Source: Streptomyces physcomitrii (GTDB taxonomy: Bacteria > Actinomycetota > Actinomycetes > Streptomycetales > Streptomycetaceae). Taken from it: a stretch of DNA of 64,000 bases. Where the stretch lies: assembly GCF_012273655.1 (NCBI RefSeq), contig NZ_JAAWWP010000006.1, positions 124,001 through 188,000 on the forward strand. The letters run 5' to 3'. Shown in pieces: positions 36,619 to 44,814 of this stretch. The position numbers and the translations under genes are program-made. The first letter of the stretch is position 1. Each line of letters begins with the position of its first letter. The notes under the pieces are model-generated. The model was given only the letters and a program-made list of their open reading frames with translations. It had not been told where the DNA came from and ran no database searches.

Positions 36619-37548
36619 TCACCGGTCCGCCTGTTGGGTCCCGCCGCCCGCTTCGTGCAGACGCGCCGCCAGCTCGGCCACGGTGGCGGGCCCCACCCGG
36701 CAGCAGCCGCCGACCAGCCGGGCACCGTCGCGGACCCAGTCCTCGGCGAGTGCGGCCGACATCCGCGCCGGGCCGTGCCACCGGGCCGCCGAGGGGTCCC
36801 AGTCCTCGCCGCTGTTGGGGTAGACGACCACGGGTTTGCCGGTGATCCGGGCGGCGAGTGCGACGGCCGGCCCGGCGTCCTCGGGGGTGCAGCAGTTGAC
36901 GCCGACCGCGAAGACCTCCGGCGACTCGGCGGCCAGCGCGAAGGCCTCGGCGAGCGGCTGCCCGGCGCGGGTGCGCTCCCCGGCCACGGTGTACGAGAGC
37001 CAGGCCGGGACCCCGAGCCCGCGCACCGCCCGCAGCATCGCCTCCGCCTCCTCGGTGTCCGGCACCGTCTCCAGGGCGAGGGCGTCGGGCCCCGCCGCGG
37101 CCAGCACGTCGAGCCGCGGCCGGTGGAAACGTTCCAGGGCCCCCGCGCTCAGCCCGTACCGCCCCCGGTACTCGGCGCCGTCGGCGAGCACCGCCCCGTA
37201 CGGCCCGGCCGAGGCCGCCACCCAGCGCCGTCTGCCGGGCCCGGCGAGCCGGGCGGCCTCCCGGGCGAGGCGGACGCTGGAGGCCATCAGCGCCGCGGCC
37301 TCGGCGCGGTCGGCCCCGCGGCGGCCGAAGCCCTCGAAGGAGGCCTGATAGCTCGCGGTCAGGACGACATCGGCGCCCGCGCGCAAGTACGCGAGGTGCG
37401 CCTCGGTGAGCGCCTCGGGCCGGTCGGCGAGCAGCCGCGCCGACCAGAGCGCGTCGCCGAGGTCGTGCCCGGCGGACTCCAGCTGGTTCGACAGCCCGCC
37501 GTCGAGGACCAGCGGCCCCCGGGCGAGCGCTTCGGGCAGTGTGCGCAC
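36619..37548 (-). CDS. mmuM: Homocysteine S-methyltransferase
   Basis: This enzyme transfers a methyl group to homocysteine, usually from S-methylmethionine, to make methionine. GTG at 37548 is favoured because GGAGG lies ten bases upstream; the GTG at 37557 is too close to it. The 309-residue protein has [13 protein letters not shown] at the N-terminus and the zinc-ligand Cys residues in GVNCCTPED near 218 and GGCCRVGP near 285. These features and the length match the MmuM family. No riboswitch is seen upstream. Confidence 0.9.
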   Translation of the reverse strand: MRTLPEALARGPLVLDGGLSNQLESAGHDLGDALWSARLLADRPEALTEAHLAYLRAGADVVLTASYQASFEGFGRRGADRAEAAALMASSVRLAREAARLAGPGRRRWVAASAGPYGAVLADGAEYRGRYGLSAGALERFHRPRLDVLAAAGPDALALETVPDTEEAEAMLRAVRGLGVPAWLSYTVAGERTRAGQPLAEAFALAAESPEVFAVGVNCCTPEDAGPAVALAARITGKPVVVYPNSGEDWDPSAARWHGPARMSAALAEDWVRDGARLVGGCCRVGPATVAELAARLHEAGGGTQQADR

Positions 37549-37628
37549 CTCGTCCACCCCTCCGAAGCTAGCGCAGCCCGCGAGTCCGCGAGCCGTGCCC
37601 CCGTACGTCCGGGAACCCGGCCCCCGGT

Positions 37629-38708
37629 TCAGCGGGCCGCGAGGTACTGGTCCGGTACGCGTACCTCGCCGCCCAGTTCGTGTGCCGCGCGCCGTGCCCA
37701 GTAGGGCTCGCGCAGCAGGGCGCGGCCCAGGAGCACGGCGTCCGCCTGTCCGTCGGCGAGGATCGCCTCGGCCTGCGCGGGCTCGGTGATCAGGCCCACC
37801 GCGGCGACCGGAAGGCCGGTCTCGGCCCGTACCCGGGCGGCGAAGGGGACCTGGTAGCCGGGGGCGACGGGGATCCGGGCGCCGGAGGCGTTGCCCCCGC
37901 TGGAGACGTCGAGCAGGTCGACGCCGTGCCGGGCGAGCACCGCGGCGAGGCGCACGGTGTCCTCGGGCGTCCAGCCGTTCTCCGTCAGCCAGTCGGTGGC
38001 GCTGATCCGGAAGAACAGCGGCTTGTCCGCGGGCCATTCGGCGCGTACCGCGTCGACCACCTCCAGGGCGAGGCGGCTGCGGTTCTCGAAGGAGCCGCCG
38101 TAGGCGTCCGTCCGGTGGTTGCTGTGCGGGGAGAGGAACTCCCCGAGGAGGTAGCCGTGCGCGCCGTGGATCTCCACCACGTCGAATCCGGCCTCCCGCG
38201 CCCGCCGTGCCGCGGCGGCGAACTGGCCGGTGATCTCGCGGAGTTGATCGACCGTCAGCTCGGTGGGGACCGGGTGCCCCGCGGCGAAGGGCAGCGGGCT
38301 CGGGCCGAGCGGCTGCCAGCCCCCGGCCTCGGGGCCGAGCGGTGCGCCGCCCCGCCACGGGCGGTCGGTGGAGGCCTTGCGCCCGGCGTGGGCGAGCTGG
38401 ACGCCCGGGACGGTGCCCTGGGCGCGCAGGAAGCGGGCGATCCGCGCGAAGGCCTCCTGCTGGGTGCCGTTCCACAGGCCGAGGTCGGCGGGGGAGATGC
38501 GGCCCTCGGGGCTGACGGCCGTCGCCTCCACCAGGACCAGGCCGGTGCCGCCCGCGGCCCGGGCCCCGTAGTGGGTGAAGTGCCAGTCGTGCGGCGCCCC
38601 CGTCAGCGGACCCGAGGTCTCGGCGCTGTACTGGCACATCGGGGCCATCCAGACCCGGTTCGGGATGGTCAGCGAGCGCAGGGTCCAGGGCGCGAAGAGC
38701 TTGCTCAC
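37629..38708 (-). CDS. Old-yellow-enzyme NADH:flavin oxidoreductase (YqjM-like)
   Basis: This FMN-dependent ene-reductase reduces activated C=C bonds in electrophilic compounds. The 359-residue protein starts at GTG. It has NRVWMAPMCQYSAE near residue 16, with the Cys common in the YqjM class. Further on are PGVQLAHAGRKAST, the catalytic VEIHGAHGYLLGEFLSPHSN near 175 and the FMN-phosphate-binding region AVLLGRALLREP near 325. It is divergent from an ArsR-type regulator gene, with two identical-type operators between them. It is therefore probably repressed by that protein and induced by an oxidant or electrophile. Confidence 0.93.
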   Translation of the reverse strand: MSKLFAPWTLRSLTIPNRVWMAPMCQYSAETSGPLTGAPHDWHFTHYGARAAGGTGLVLVEATAVSPEGRISPADLGLWNGTQQEAFARIARFLRAQGTVPGVQLAHAGRKASTDRPWRGGAPLGPEAGGWQPLGPSPLPFAAGHPVPTELTVDQLREITGQFAAAARRAREAGFDVVEIHGAHGYLLGEFLSPHSNHRTDAYGGSFENRSRLALEVVDAVRAEWPADKPLFFRISATDWLTENGWTPEDTVRLAAVLARHGVDLLDVSSGGNASGARIPVAPGYQVPFAARVRAETGLPVAAVGLITEPAQAEAILADGQADAVLLGRALLREPYWARRAAHELGGEVRVPDQYLAAR

Positions 38709-38782
38709 AGGCGGACTCCATGACGTACGGGCACGTGGGCAGGGCCTTGCGGCGCGCTCACGGCGGGGCGGGCGACTGCTCG

Positions 38783-38798
38783 TACGATATTCCTCGTA
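38783..38798. promoter_or_regulatory. Operator copy 1 in the OYE/ArsR divergent region
   Basis: TACGATATTCCTCGTA is an inverted repeat (TACGA, six bases, TCGTA). It lies 75 bases upstream of the OYE start codon and matches a second copy 34 bases away. Confidence 0.7.
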
Positions 38799-38816
38799 GT
38801 ACGGTGAATGTCAAAC

Positions 38817-38832
38817 TACGAAGATCCTCGTA
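38817..38832. promoter_or_regulatory. Operator copy 2 in the OYE/ArsR divergent region
   Basis: TACGAAGATCCTCGTA has the same arms and spacing as copy 1 and differs at only three central bases. It lies 79 bases before the ArsR start. Confidence 0.7.
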
Positions 38833-38910
38833 TCATGGCGGACGTCCCTGCGGCGGAGGCGCGGCCCGCGCGGCGGGTGCCGCCCCGCCGGAAGACCCTC
38901 AGGAGCCCTC

Positions 38911-39261
38911 GTGACCACCGCCCCGACCGCCCGTACGCTGCCGCACCCGGAGCGGGAGGCGCTGCGTCTGGAAGCGGTGCTGCACGCCCTCGCCGATCCG
39001 GTACGGCTGCGAGTGGTACGTGAACTCGCGGTCAGCGAGGAGAAGTTGCCCTGCTCCTCCTTCGACCTCCCGGTCACCAAGTCGACCACCACCCATCACT
39101 TCCGGGTGCTGCGGGAGAGCGGGGTCATCCGGCAGACCTACCGGGGCACGGCGAAGGTGAGCGAGCTGCGCCGTACGGATCTGGAGGCCGTCTTCCCCGG
39201 GCTGCTCGACAGCGTCCTGCACTCCGCCGCGCGGCAGGAGCGGCGGCTCGGCTCCGGCTGA
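38911..39261 (+). CDS. ArsR-family winged-helix regulator
   Basis: This 116-residue regulator starts at GTG 38911, preceded by AGGAG. The ArsR fold is visible: EAVLHALADPVRLRVVRELA, the recognition helix region KSTTTHHFRVLRESGVIRQ and the wing YRGTAKVSELRRTDLE. A single Cys in LPCSSFDLP near residue 46 sits just before the recognition helix. It could act as a redox or electrophile sensor, since no classical metal-binding CxC motif is present. The target is likely the divergent ene-reductase through the operators at 38783 and 38817, plus autoregulation. Confidence 0.88.
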   Translation: MTTAPTARTLPHPEREALRLEAVLHALADPVRLRVVRELAVSEEKLPCSSFDLPVTKSTTTHHFRVLRESGVIRQTYRGTAKVSELRRTDLEAVFPGLLDSVLHSAARQERRLGSG

Positions 39262-39275
39262 GCCCCGCCTCGCGG

Positions 39276-39321
39276 GACCGGTAGCCGGCGGCCCGCTCGG
39301 GTCCGGCGGCGGGCCCGGTGC
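39276..39321. terminator. Probable bidirectional terminator between ArsR and FprA-like genes
   Basis: The gap contains an ACCGG/CCGGT outer pair and an inner GGCCCGC/GCGGGCC stem, followed by a CTTTC stretch. It separates convergent genes. The stem is interrupted, so confidence is moderate. Confidence 0.45.
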
Positions 39322-39336
39322 TTTCACACGGACTGC

Positions 39337-40686
39337 TCAGGACGGCGCCGAGCGAGCCGTCGACCAGAGGGTGGGCCAGTCGCCGATCTTCACCGGGCTG
39401 CGGCCGAGCGAGGCGCCGAGTTCCGCCTCCGCGCGCTCGATGGCCTGCCAGCCCGCCCAGTCCACGGGGTCGAGGCCCTCGGCGCGCAACTGCCCCAGGG
39501 GGTCGGGGAGTTCACCCCGCGCCAGCAGCAGGTCCGCGTCCGCCGCCAGGGTGCGTACGGTCTCCTTCGCGCAGGGCTTGTTGGTGCCGATCACCCCGGT
39601 CGGGCCCCGCTTGATCCACCCGGCGACATACTCGCCCGGCGCGGCCCGCCCGTCCCGCAGCACCCGGCCCGCCTCGTGCGGCACGGTGCCCGTCGCCGGG
39701 TCGAAGGGCAGCCCCTCCAGGGCGAGGCCCCGGTAGCCCACCGAGCGCAGCAGCAGCTGGGCGGGTACGTCCTCGTGGCGGCCGGTGCCGACGACCCCGC
39801 CGCCGTCCGCGGGCGCGGTGCGCTCGAAGCGGACCCCGCTCACCCTGCCCTCGGTGCCGAGCGCCTCCGCGGGCCGCAGGAAGAAGCGCAGCCGGATCCG
39901 CCGGGGGCTGTCGCCGGGCGGCCGGGCGGACCACTCGCGCAGCACCTCGACATTGCGCCGCCGGGCCGCGGGGAGGCCGGAGGGGTCCCGGAAGTCCGGG
40001 TCGAGGGCCAGCTCGGCGGGGCCGACCAGGATCTCGGTGTCCGGCAGCGCGCCCAGCTCGCGCAGCTCCTTGGTGGTGAAGCGGGCGGCCGAGGGTCCCC
40101 GGCGGCCGACCATCTGCACCTCGCGCACCTGGCCGCCGCCGAGCGCGGAGAGCGCGGCCTCGGGCATGTCGGTGGCGCGCAGTTCGGCCGTGCCGCGCGA
40201 GAGGATCCGGCTCACGTCGACCGCGACGTTGCCGACGCCGACGACCACCGCCGTGTCCACGCCCCGGACGAAGTCCTCGGTCAGCGAACCGGGATGGGCG
40301 CTGTACCAGGACACGAACTCGGTCGCCGACCAGCTGCCGACCAGATCCTCGCCGGGTATCCCGAGCCTGCGGTCGGCCGCCGCGCCGATGCAGTAGACGA
40401 CGCCGTGGTACAGCTCGCGCAGCCGGGCCGGACTCGCTCCCTGCGGGCCGACCTCGACGCCGCCGAGGAAGCGCACCCGCTCGTCCTCCAGGACCCGGCG
40501 CAGATTGTTCTGGAGCGACTTGATCTTCTCGTGGTCCGGGGCGACGCCGTAGCGGACCAGACCGTAGGGGCAGGGCAGCCGGTCCAGTACGTCGACCCGG
40601 ACCCCGGGCAGCCAATTCTGTTCGAGGAGGGCGGCGGCGGTGTAGACCCCGCTGGGCCCGGAACCGACGACGGCGATGTACGGCAC
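39337..40686 (-). CDS. Ferredoxin-NADP reductase, adrenodoxin reductase/FprA type
   Basis: This 449-residue FAD/NADPH enzyme exchanges electrons between NADPH and ferredoxins, often serving cytochromes P450. The N-terminal FAD motif is VVGSGPSGVYTAAAL, followed by DRLPCPYGLVRYGVAPDH, a strong marker of the adrenodoxin-reductase family. The NADPH-binding VVGVGNVAVDVSRIL is near residue 155, and AGWIKRGPTGVIGTNK near 370 completes the FAD site. No ferredoxin or P450 gene is adjacent. Confidence 0.94.
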   Translation of the reverse strand: MPYIAVVGSGPSGVYTAAALLEQNWLPGVRVDVLDRLPCPYGLVRYGVAPDHEKIKSLQNNLRRVLEDERVRFLGGVEVGPQGASPARLRELYHGVVYCIGAAADRRLGIPGEDLVGSWSATEFVSWYSAHPGSLTEDFVRGVDTAVVVGVGNVAVDVSRILSRGTAELRATDMPEAALSALGGGQVREVQMVGRRGPSAARFTTKELRELGALPDTEILVGPAELALDPDFRDPSGLPAARRRNVEVLREWSARPPGDSPRRIRLRFFLRPAEALGTEGRVSGVRFERTAPADGGGVVGTGRHEDVPAQLLLRSVGYRGLALEGLPFDPATGTVPHEAGRVLRDGRAAPGEYVAGWIKRGPTGVIGTNKPCAKETVRTLAADADLLLARGELPDPLGQLRAEGLDPVDWAGWQAIERAEAELGASLGRSPVKIGDWPTLWSTARSAPS

Positions 40687-40793
40687 GGGCAGCTCCTCGC
40701 GCGAAGGGCCAGGGCACCTTCAGCATGGCACCGCCCGCGCTCCCTGGGGAGGCCCGGTGCACAGCCGGTAACCGCGGCCGTACGGCGGGTGGT

Positions 40794-41492
40794 TCAGCCG
40801 GGCGGCTGCTCCCAGTCCTTCTCGCCCGCCTCGGGGCTGGAGTCGAAGAAGCGGGTGAAGTCCGAGGCGCGGTTCCTGGCGGAACGGTTCGGCGACTCGG
40901 CGACCGGCGGATTGCCCTGGCTCCAGTCGAGGCCGTAGCGCTGGAAGAGCTCGGCCCGCAGGGTGCCGGCCGGCATCGGCGCCCCGGGCAGCAGCACCGC
41001 GAAGACCGCGCCCATCAGCAGGGCCCGCAGCAGCGGGTACTCGACCGCCGGGTTCTCGACCCCGTAGCGGGTCATGGTGTCCCGCAGCAGTTCGGCGAGC
41101 CGCTGCTGCTCCGCGCACTGCACGAAGCCCTCCGGGTGCAGGATGCCCGCCATGTGCGTGCGCATCAGCACGGGGTGGTCGTGCGCGAGGCCGAGGATCG
41201 CGTCGATGGCGCGGGCCAGGCGCTCGCGCCCGTCCTCGGTCTTCGGCTCCTGTTCGAGGGCGGCCTCCAGGGTGCGGTGCATGAGCCGGTGCACCGCGGA
41301 CTGCAGAAGCTGCCGCTTGCCGGGGAAGTAGTACGAGACCAGTCCGCGGGCGGATCCTGCCCGATCTGCGATGTCACCCAACGTGGTTGCGTCGTAACCC
41401 CGCTCGCTGACCAGCTCCACCGTCGCCTGGAGCAGTCGCTCCCGGGAACGCCGACGCAACTCTTCATTGACCGATGCGCTGCGCGGGGACAT
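40794..41492 (-). CDS. TetR-family transcriptional regulator
   Basis: This 232-residue regulator has the TetR DNA-binding domain near its N-terminus: RSRERLLQATVELVSERGYD, then TTLGDIADRAGSARGLVSYYF and KRQLLQSAVHRL (about residues 14-65). The rest is a ligand-binding domain (HMAGILHPEGFV, ALLMGAVFAVLLPG) with a Ser/Asn/Arg-rich C-terminus. An inverted repeat TGGCT/AGCCA about 20 bases upstream is a candidate autoregulatory site. The regulated genes are not obvious; the neighbouring FprA-like gene is on the same strand. Confidence 0.9.
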   Translation of the reverse strand: MSPRSASVNEELRRRSRERLLQATVELVSERGYDATTLGDIADRAGSARGLVSYYFPGKRQLLQSAVHRLMHRTLEAALEQEPKTEDGRERLARAIDAILGLAHDHPVLMRTHMAGILHPEGFVQCAEQQRLAELLRDTMTRYGVENPAVEYPLLRALLMGAVFAVLLPGAPMPAGTLRAELFQRYGLDWSQGNPPVAESPNRSARNRASDFTRFFDSSPEAGEKDWEQPPG

Positions 41493-41512
41493 CCTGTAAC
41501 TCCTGCGTTGAC

Positions 41513-41525
41513 TGGCTCCCAGCCA
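41513..41525. promoter_or_regulatory. Inverted repeat upstream of the TetR gene
   Basis: TGGCTCCCAGCCA, with five-base arms and a three-base centre, lies 20-33 bases before the TetR start on the minus strand, beside TATACT. This suggests an operator overlapping the promoter. Confidence 0.4.
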
Positions 41526-41769
41526 ATATACTCAGGAGCGCGGAACGGGGAACCTCCGGGTTCCCTGGTTCCGAATGCCGCTGCCTGCCTCGGGCGACAC
41601 GGGGGATCGTCCGGGTCGGGCGGCGGCGGGACGGCCTGTGACAGGCAGCACCGCGGGGGAGTGTTGCCTGTCACGGGACGTCTCCCGTCCCGCGCGGGCC
41701 CGCTCTCTGCTCGCCGGTTCTCCGCGGCCTCCTTACAGTGGGACGCGGGGGCCGAGGAGGTGTGGAGAC

Positions 41770-42015
41770 GTGGATCAGGAACAGATCCTCGGCCGTATCG
41801 CGGCCATGGTGGACGACGAGCGCAAGCTACGGGACTCTCTGTCGGCCGACAAGGGTGACGGCACCGCCCAGCGCGCCCAGTTGCAGAACGTGGAGCGCGA
41901 ACTCGACCAGTGCTGGGACCTGTTGCGCCGGCGCCGGGCCAAGTCCGAGTACGGCGAGAACCCCGACGAGGCCCGCGTCCGGCCCTCCTCACAGGTGGAG
42001 GGTTACGAGTCCTGA
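41770..42015 (+). CDS. DUF2630-family small protein
   Basis: The 81-residue protein starts at GTG 41770, nine bases after GAGGAGG. It is charged and helical (ILGRIAAMVDDERKLRDSL, ERELDQCWDLLRRRRAKSEY) and ends in a short polar tail. Length and the NVERELDQCWDLLRRRRA pattern match DUF2630, an actinobacterial family of unknown function. It probably forms a coiled-coil oligomer. The gene is isolated and converges with the HAD gene. Confidence 0.85.
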   Translation: MDQEQILGRIAAMVDDERKLRDSLSADKGDGTAQRAQLQNVERELDQCWDLLRRRRAKSEYGENPDEARVRPSSQVEGYES

Positions 42016-42080
42016 GCCGTCCGGTGCCGTCGAACTCGCTCTCATGGCAAGGGCGTTGAGGTACCGACCCGGCAGCCGGC

Positions 42081-42776
42081 TCAGTCCAGGTGGGCGAGCA
42101 CCGCGCGCAGGGCACCCGGCCGCTCCGCGACGGGCAGGTGGTCCACGAAGTGCACCGCGCAGCCGAGCGCGGCGGCCCCGCCGTCGGCCCGGCGGTCGTC
42201 GCCGACCATCAGCAGCTCCGCGGGCGCGAGGCCGAGTCCCGCGCAGGCCACCCGGAACAGCCGGGCGTCGGGCTTCTGCGCCTCGTGCTCGAAGGAGAGC
42301 GTGTACGTGTCCACGTGCGCGTCCAGCCCGTGCGCGCGGAACACCGGCCGCAGATCCCAGCCGATATTGCTGACCACACCCCGCGCCACGCCCGCCGCGC
42401 GCAGCCGCTCCAGGACCTCCAGCGCGTCCGGGTACGGCCGCCAGGCCTCCGGCGCCATGTGCCGCTCGTAGAGGACCTCGTGCAAGTCCGGTTCCGGCAG
42501 CGGGACTTGGCGGGACAGGCCGAGGTACGCGGCGCGGTGCAGGGCGGCGCTCTCGTCCCGCCGCTGCCACAACTCGCCGAGCTCCGGCGGGACCCGCCGC
42601 GGCGAGGCACCGCCGGGCAGTGCCCCCGCCTCCTCCAACTGCCCTGCCAGCCGCGCCACTTCACCCTCGGCCAACCGGATCCCGCGGGCGGCGAGACCGG
42701 CCCTGAGCCAGGACTCGGTGGACTCGACACGGAAGAGGGTCCCGGAGAAGTCGAAGAGCACGCCTTTGATCGCCAT
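42081..42776 (-). CDS. HAD-family hydrolase with variant motif I
   Basis: This 231-residue haloacid dehalogenase-fold protein has motif I as LFDFSGTLFRVES, where the usual second Asp of DxD is Ser. Motif II appears as GVVSNIGWDL, the motif III Lys in HEAQKPDARLF and motif IV in LMVGDDRRADGGAA. A cap domain fills about residues 15-110. The Ser substitution is seen in some HAD branches that are not classical phosphatases, so substrate and reaction are open. It converges with the DUF2630 gene. Confidence 0.88.
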   Translation of the reverse strand: MAIKGVLFDFSGTLFRVESTESWLRAGLAARGIRLAEGEVARLAGQLEEAGALPGGASPRRVPPELGELWQRRDESAALHRAAYLGLSRQVPLPEPDLHEVLYERHMAPEAWRPYPDALEVLERLRAAGVARGVVSNIGWDLRPVFRAHGLDAHVDTYTLSFEHEAQKPDARLFRVACAGLGLAPAELLMVGDDRRADGGAAALGCAVHFVDHLPVAERPGALRAVLAHLD

Positions 42777-42892
42777 GGGGTGATCCTTTTCGCCGGGGGC
42801 GCGATCGGTCAACACCGTCGGCCGCTCACACCCCGGTGCCGTCCCGACTCCCTTGCCGCGGTACGCCGTCGACCGTCTGCGGCGGTACGCCG

Positions 42893-42924
42893 TTCACCCT
42901 CGCGTCCGTTCACCCTCGCGTCCG
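42893..42924. repeat. Tandem 16-base duplication at the end of the PAP2 gene
   Basis: TTCACCCTCGCGTCCG occurs twice in direct succession. The second copy contains the stop codon and the last codons of the minus-strand PAP2 gene, the first lies just beyond. It looks like a recent slippage duplication. Confidence 0.8.
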
Positions 42925-43593
42925 CTCGCCGAGCAGCCGGGAGCCCAGCGCCCCGGCGGTCAGCACGGCGAGGGTGCCGAGGAGCCAGCCGCCCAGGACG
43001 TCGGTGGGCCAGTGCACCCCGAGCCACACCCGGGTCACCCCGACGCCGAGCACCGAGACCACCGCCCCGGTCAGCGCCCAGCGCCGTACCGTGCCGCTCG
43101 CCCCGTAGTGGTGCAGCAGCCAGAGCAGCGCGCCGCAGACCACCGTGGCGGTCATCGCGTGGCCGGAGGGGAAGGCGGCGTAGTGGGCGTGGTCCACCGG
43201 GCGCGGCAGCACCGGGCGCGGCCGGTCCACGGCGGCCTTGAGCGCCTGCTGGACCAGGGCGCCGCCGAGGCAGGTCAGCCCCAGCCACAGGGCCGGACGC
43301 CAGCCGCGGTACCGCAGCAGCCACAGGACGACGGCCGCGCACAGCGCGCGCAGCGTCCAGGTGTCCCAGACCCAGTCGGAGAGCAGCCGCTGGACGGCGG
43401 TGAGCTGCTCGTACTCCAGGGCCCAGTCGTGCCAGGTCCGCACCACCGACTCGTCGGCGTCCATCAGCGGCCGCCATTCGGCCGCGACGAGAACCATCAG
43501 GAGGACCGCCGCGGCCAGCAGGGCGGTCTCGCCCGCTCTGCGCACGAGGGTGTGGGCCGGGGGCCGGGTGGGGGTGGGGGACGCCGAAGACAT
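42910..43593 (-). CDS. PAP2-family membrane phosphatase
   Basis: This 227-residue integral membrane phosphatase of the type 2 phosphatidic acid phosphatase fold has about five to six hydrophobic helices. The three catalytic motifs are present: KAAVDRPRP near residue 120, FPSGHAMTATV near 140 and TRVWLGVHWPTDVLGGWLL near 187. Enzymes of this class dephosphorylate lipid phosphates such as undecaprenyl pyrophosphate or phosphatidate outside the membrane. The exact substrate cannot be read from sequence. Confidence 0.92.
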   Translation of the reverse strand: MSSASPTPTRPPAHTLVRRAGETALLAAAVLLMVLVAAEWRPLMDADESVVRTWHDWALEYEQLTAVQRLLSDWVWDTWTLRALCAAVVLWLLRYRGWRPALWLGLTCLGGALVQQALKAAVDRPRPVLPRPVDHAHYAAFPSGHAMTATVVCGALLWLLHHYGASGTVRRWALTGAVVSVLGVGVTRVWLGVHWPTDVLGGWLLGTLAVLTAGALGSRLLGERTRG

Positions 43594-43649
43594 GCCGCCG
43601 ATCGTCGCTCAGAGTCGGGGCCCCTGGCCAGTGCGCCGGGGGCGCGCCG

Positions 43650-44585
43650 TCAGCCCAGGGTGCGCAGCGCGGGCACGAAGGTCACCAGGAGCGGCACCAC
43701 CGGCACCAGGGCGGCGGCCGCCGTGAGCCGCAGCCTGCGGGCCGGTGTCAGCCGGGACTCCGGGGCGAGCAGGCGGTGGATCCGCTGCGGCACCTGGGCG
43801 TGCGGCACCGGGCAGGGGCCGAACACCCCGCGGTCCTCGTTGAGTTCGACCAGGGCGAGCGCGGTGGTGAGGCGGCCGAAGCGGCGGGAGGCGACATCGT
43901 CGGCGGCGAGTTCCACCAGCCGGTGCATCTGGCTGCGGAAGGCCTCGAAGACCGGCACCTGCGGGAAGCCGCTGGCCAGCGCCCCCGAGCAGTGCAGCAG
44001 CCAGTCGTGCCGGGCCTGTGCGTGCCCCTGCTCGTGCGCCAGGACCGCGTCCAGCTGGCGCTTGGTCAGCCGGCGCAGCGCGGCGGTGGTGATCACCAGC
44101 TGCGGCGCGGCACCCGGCAGCCACCAGGCGTCCGGCCGCTCGCCCTCCAGGACCACGAGCCGGTCGGAGCCCGGCTCCTCACCCGGCAACAGCGGTGCCC
44201 GTACGAGGAGTTCGGCGCGGCGGCGGCCCCGGCCCGAGCGGGCCCGGAAGATCTCCCGGCTCAGCATGGCGGCCGTCCAGGCCCCGCCGCAGGCGAGCAG
44301 GACGGCGGTGCCGGCGGCCCAGGGGCCCTCGGTACCGAGCGCGTAGGCCTCCACGACGGTGGCCGGGGCCGGGGCGAAGAGATTGCCGCGGACCGCCTGC
44401 CAGGCCCCGGCGGCGCTGAGCGTCATCGACAGCGCGCAGCACAGCAGGACGGCGGCGACCACGCACTGCCACACCCAGAGGGCGACCACGGGTTCCCGCT
44501 CGGTCCAGTCCGCCCGGGCGAGCAGTCGCGGGGCGAGGGCGGCGATCAGGATGCCGAGCAGCAGCAGTGCCACGGGGACCATCAT
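43650..44585 (-). CDS. M56-family membrane metallopeptidase
   Basis: This is a 311-residue membrane protease of the BlaR1/HtpX-like type. There are hydrophobic helices near 3-20, 36-60 and 88-108, then a cytosolic catalytic domain with the zinc motif AVLAHEQGHAQARHDW near residue 185 and MHRLVELAADDVASRRFG near 225. A final helix lies near 285-305. Streptomyces M56 genes often lie next to a BlaI/MecI-type repressor, but none is found beside this one. It may act with a distant partner or in general membrane protein turnover. Confidence 0.88.
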   Translation of the reverse strand: MMVPVALLLLGILIAALAPRLLARADWTEREPVVALWVWQCVVAAVLLCCALSMTLSAAGAWQAVRGNLFAPAPATVVEAYALGTEGPWAAGTAVLLACGGAWTAAMLSREIFRARSGRGRRRAELLVRAPLLPGEEPGSDRLVVLEGERPDAWWLPGAAPQLVITTAALRRLTKRQLDAVLAHEQGHAQARHDWLLHCSGALASGFPQVPVFEAFRSQMHRLVELAADDVASRRFGRLTTALALVELNEDRGVFGPCPVPHAQVPQRIHRLLAPESRLTPARRLRLTAAAALVPVVPLLVTFVPALRTLG

Positions 44586-44814
44586 GGAATCAGCCTATGA
44601 GCGGCCCGGCGCCTGTGGATACAACCCATAGGACTAAGTGACCGACACCACGGCCCGGGTGGCGGACCTCACACCGGCGCCCCGCGCCCGCGGCCGTTCG
44701 CACCGCTCGGCCGCACCTGCACCCGCACCGGCGGCGCACCGTGCGTCAGCATCCGCCGTGCACCCCGCACACCCCGCACCCGTACCGGCCGCATACTCCG
44801 CGCACGCACCGCCC

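Noticed and set aside
44586..44814. CAC/CCGCAC-rich tract between the M56 and DUF5134-like genes as a coding region
   Set aside because: Open frames here give His/Pro/Ala low-complexity peptides without a start signal. I see only composition-driven repetition.
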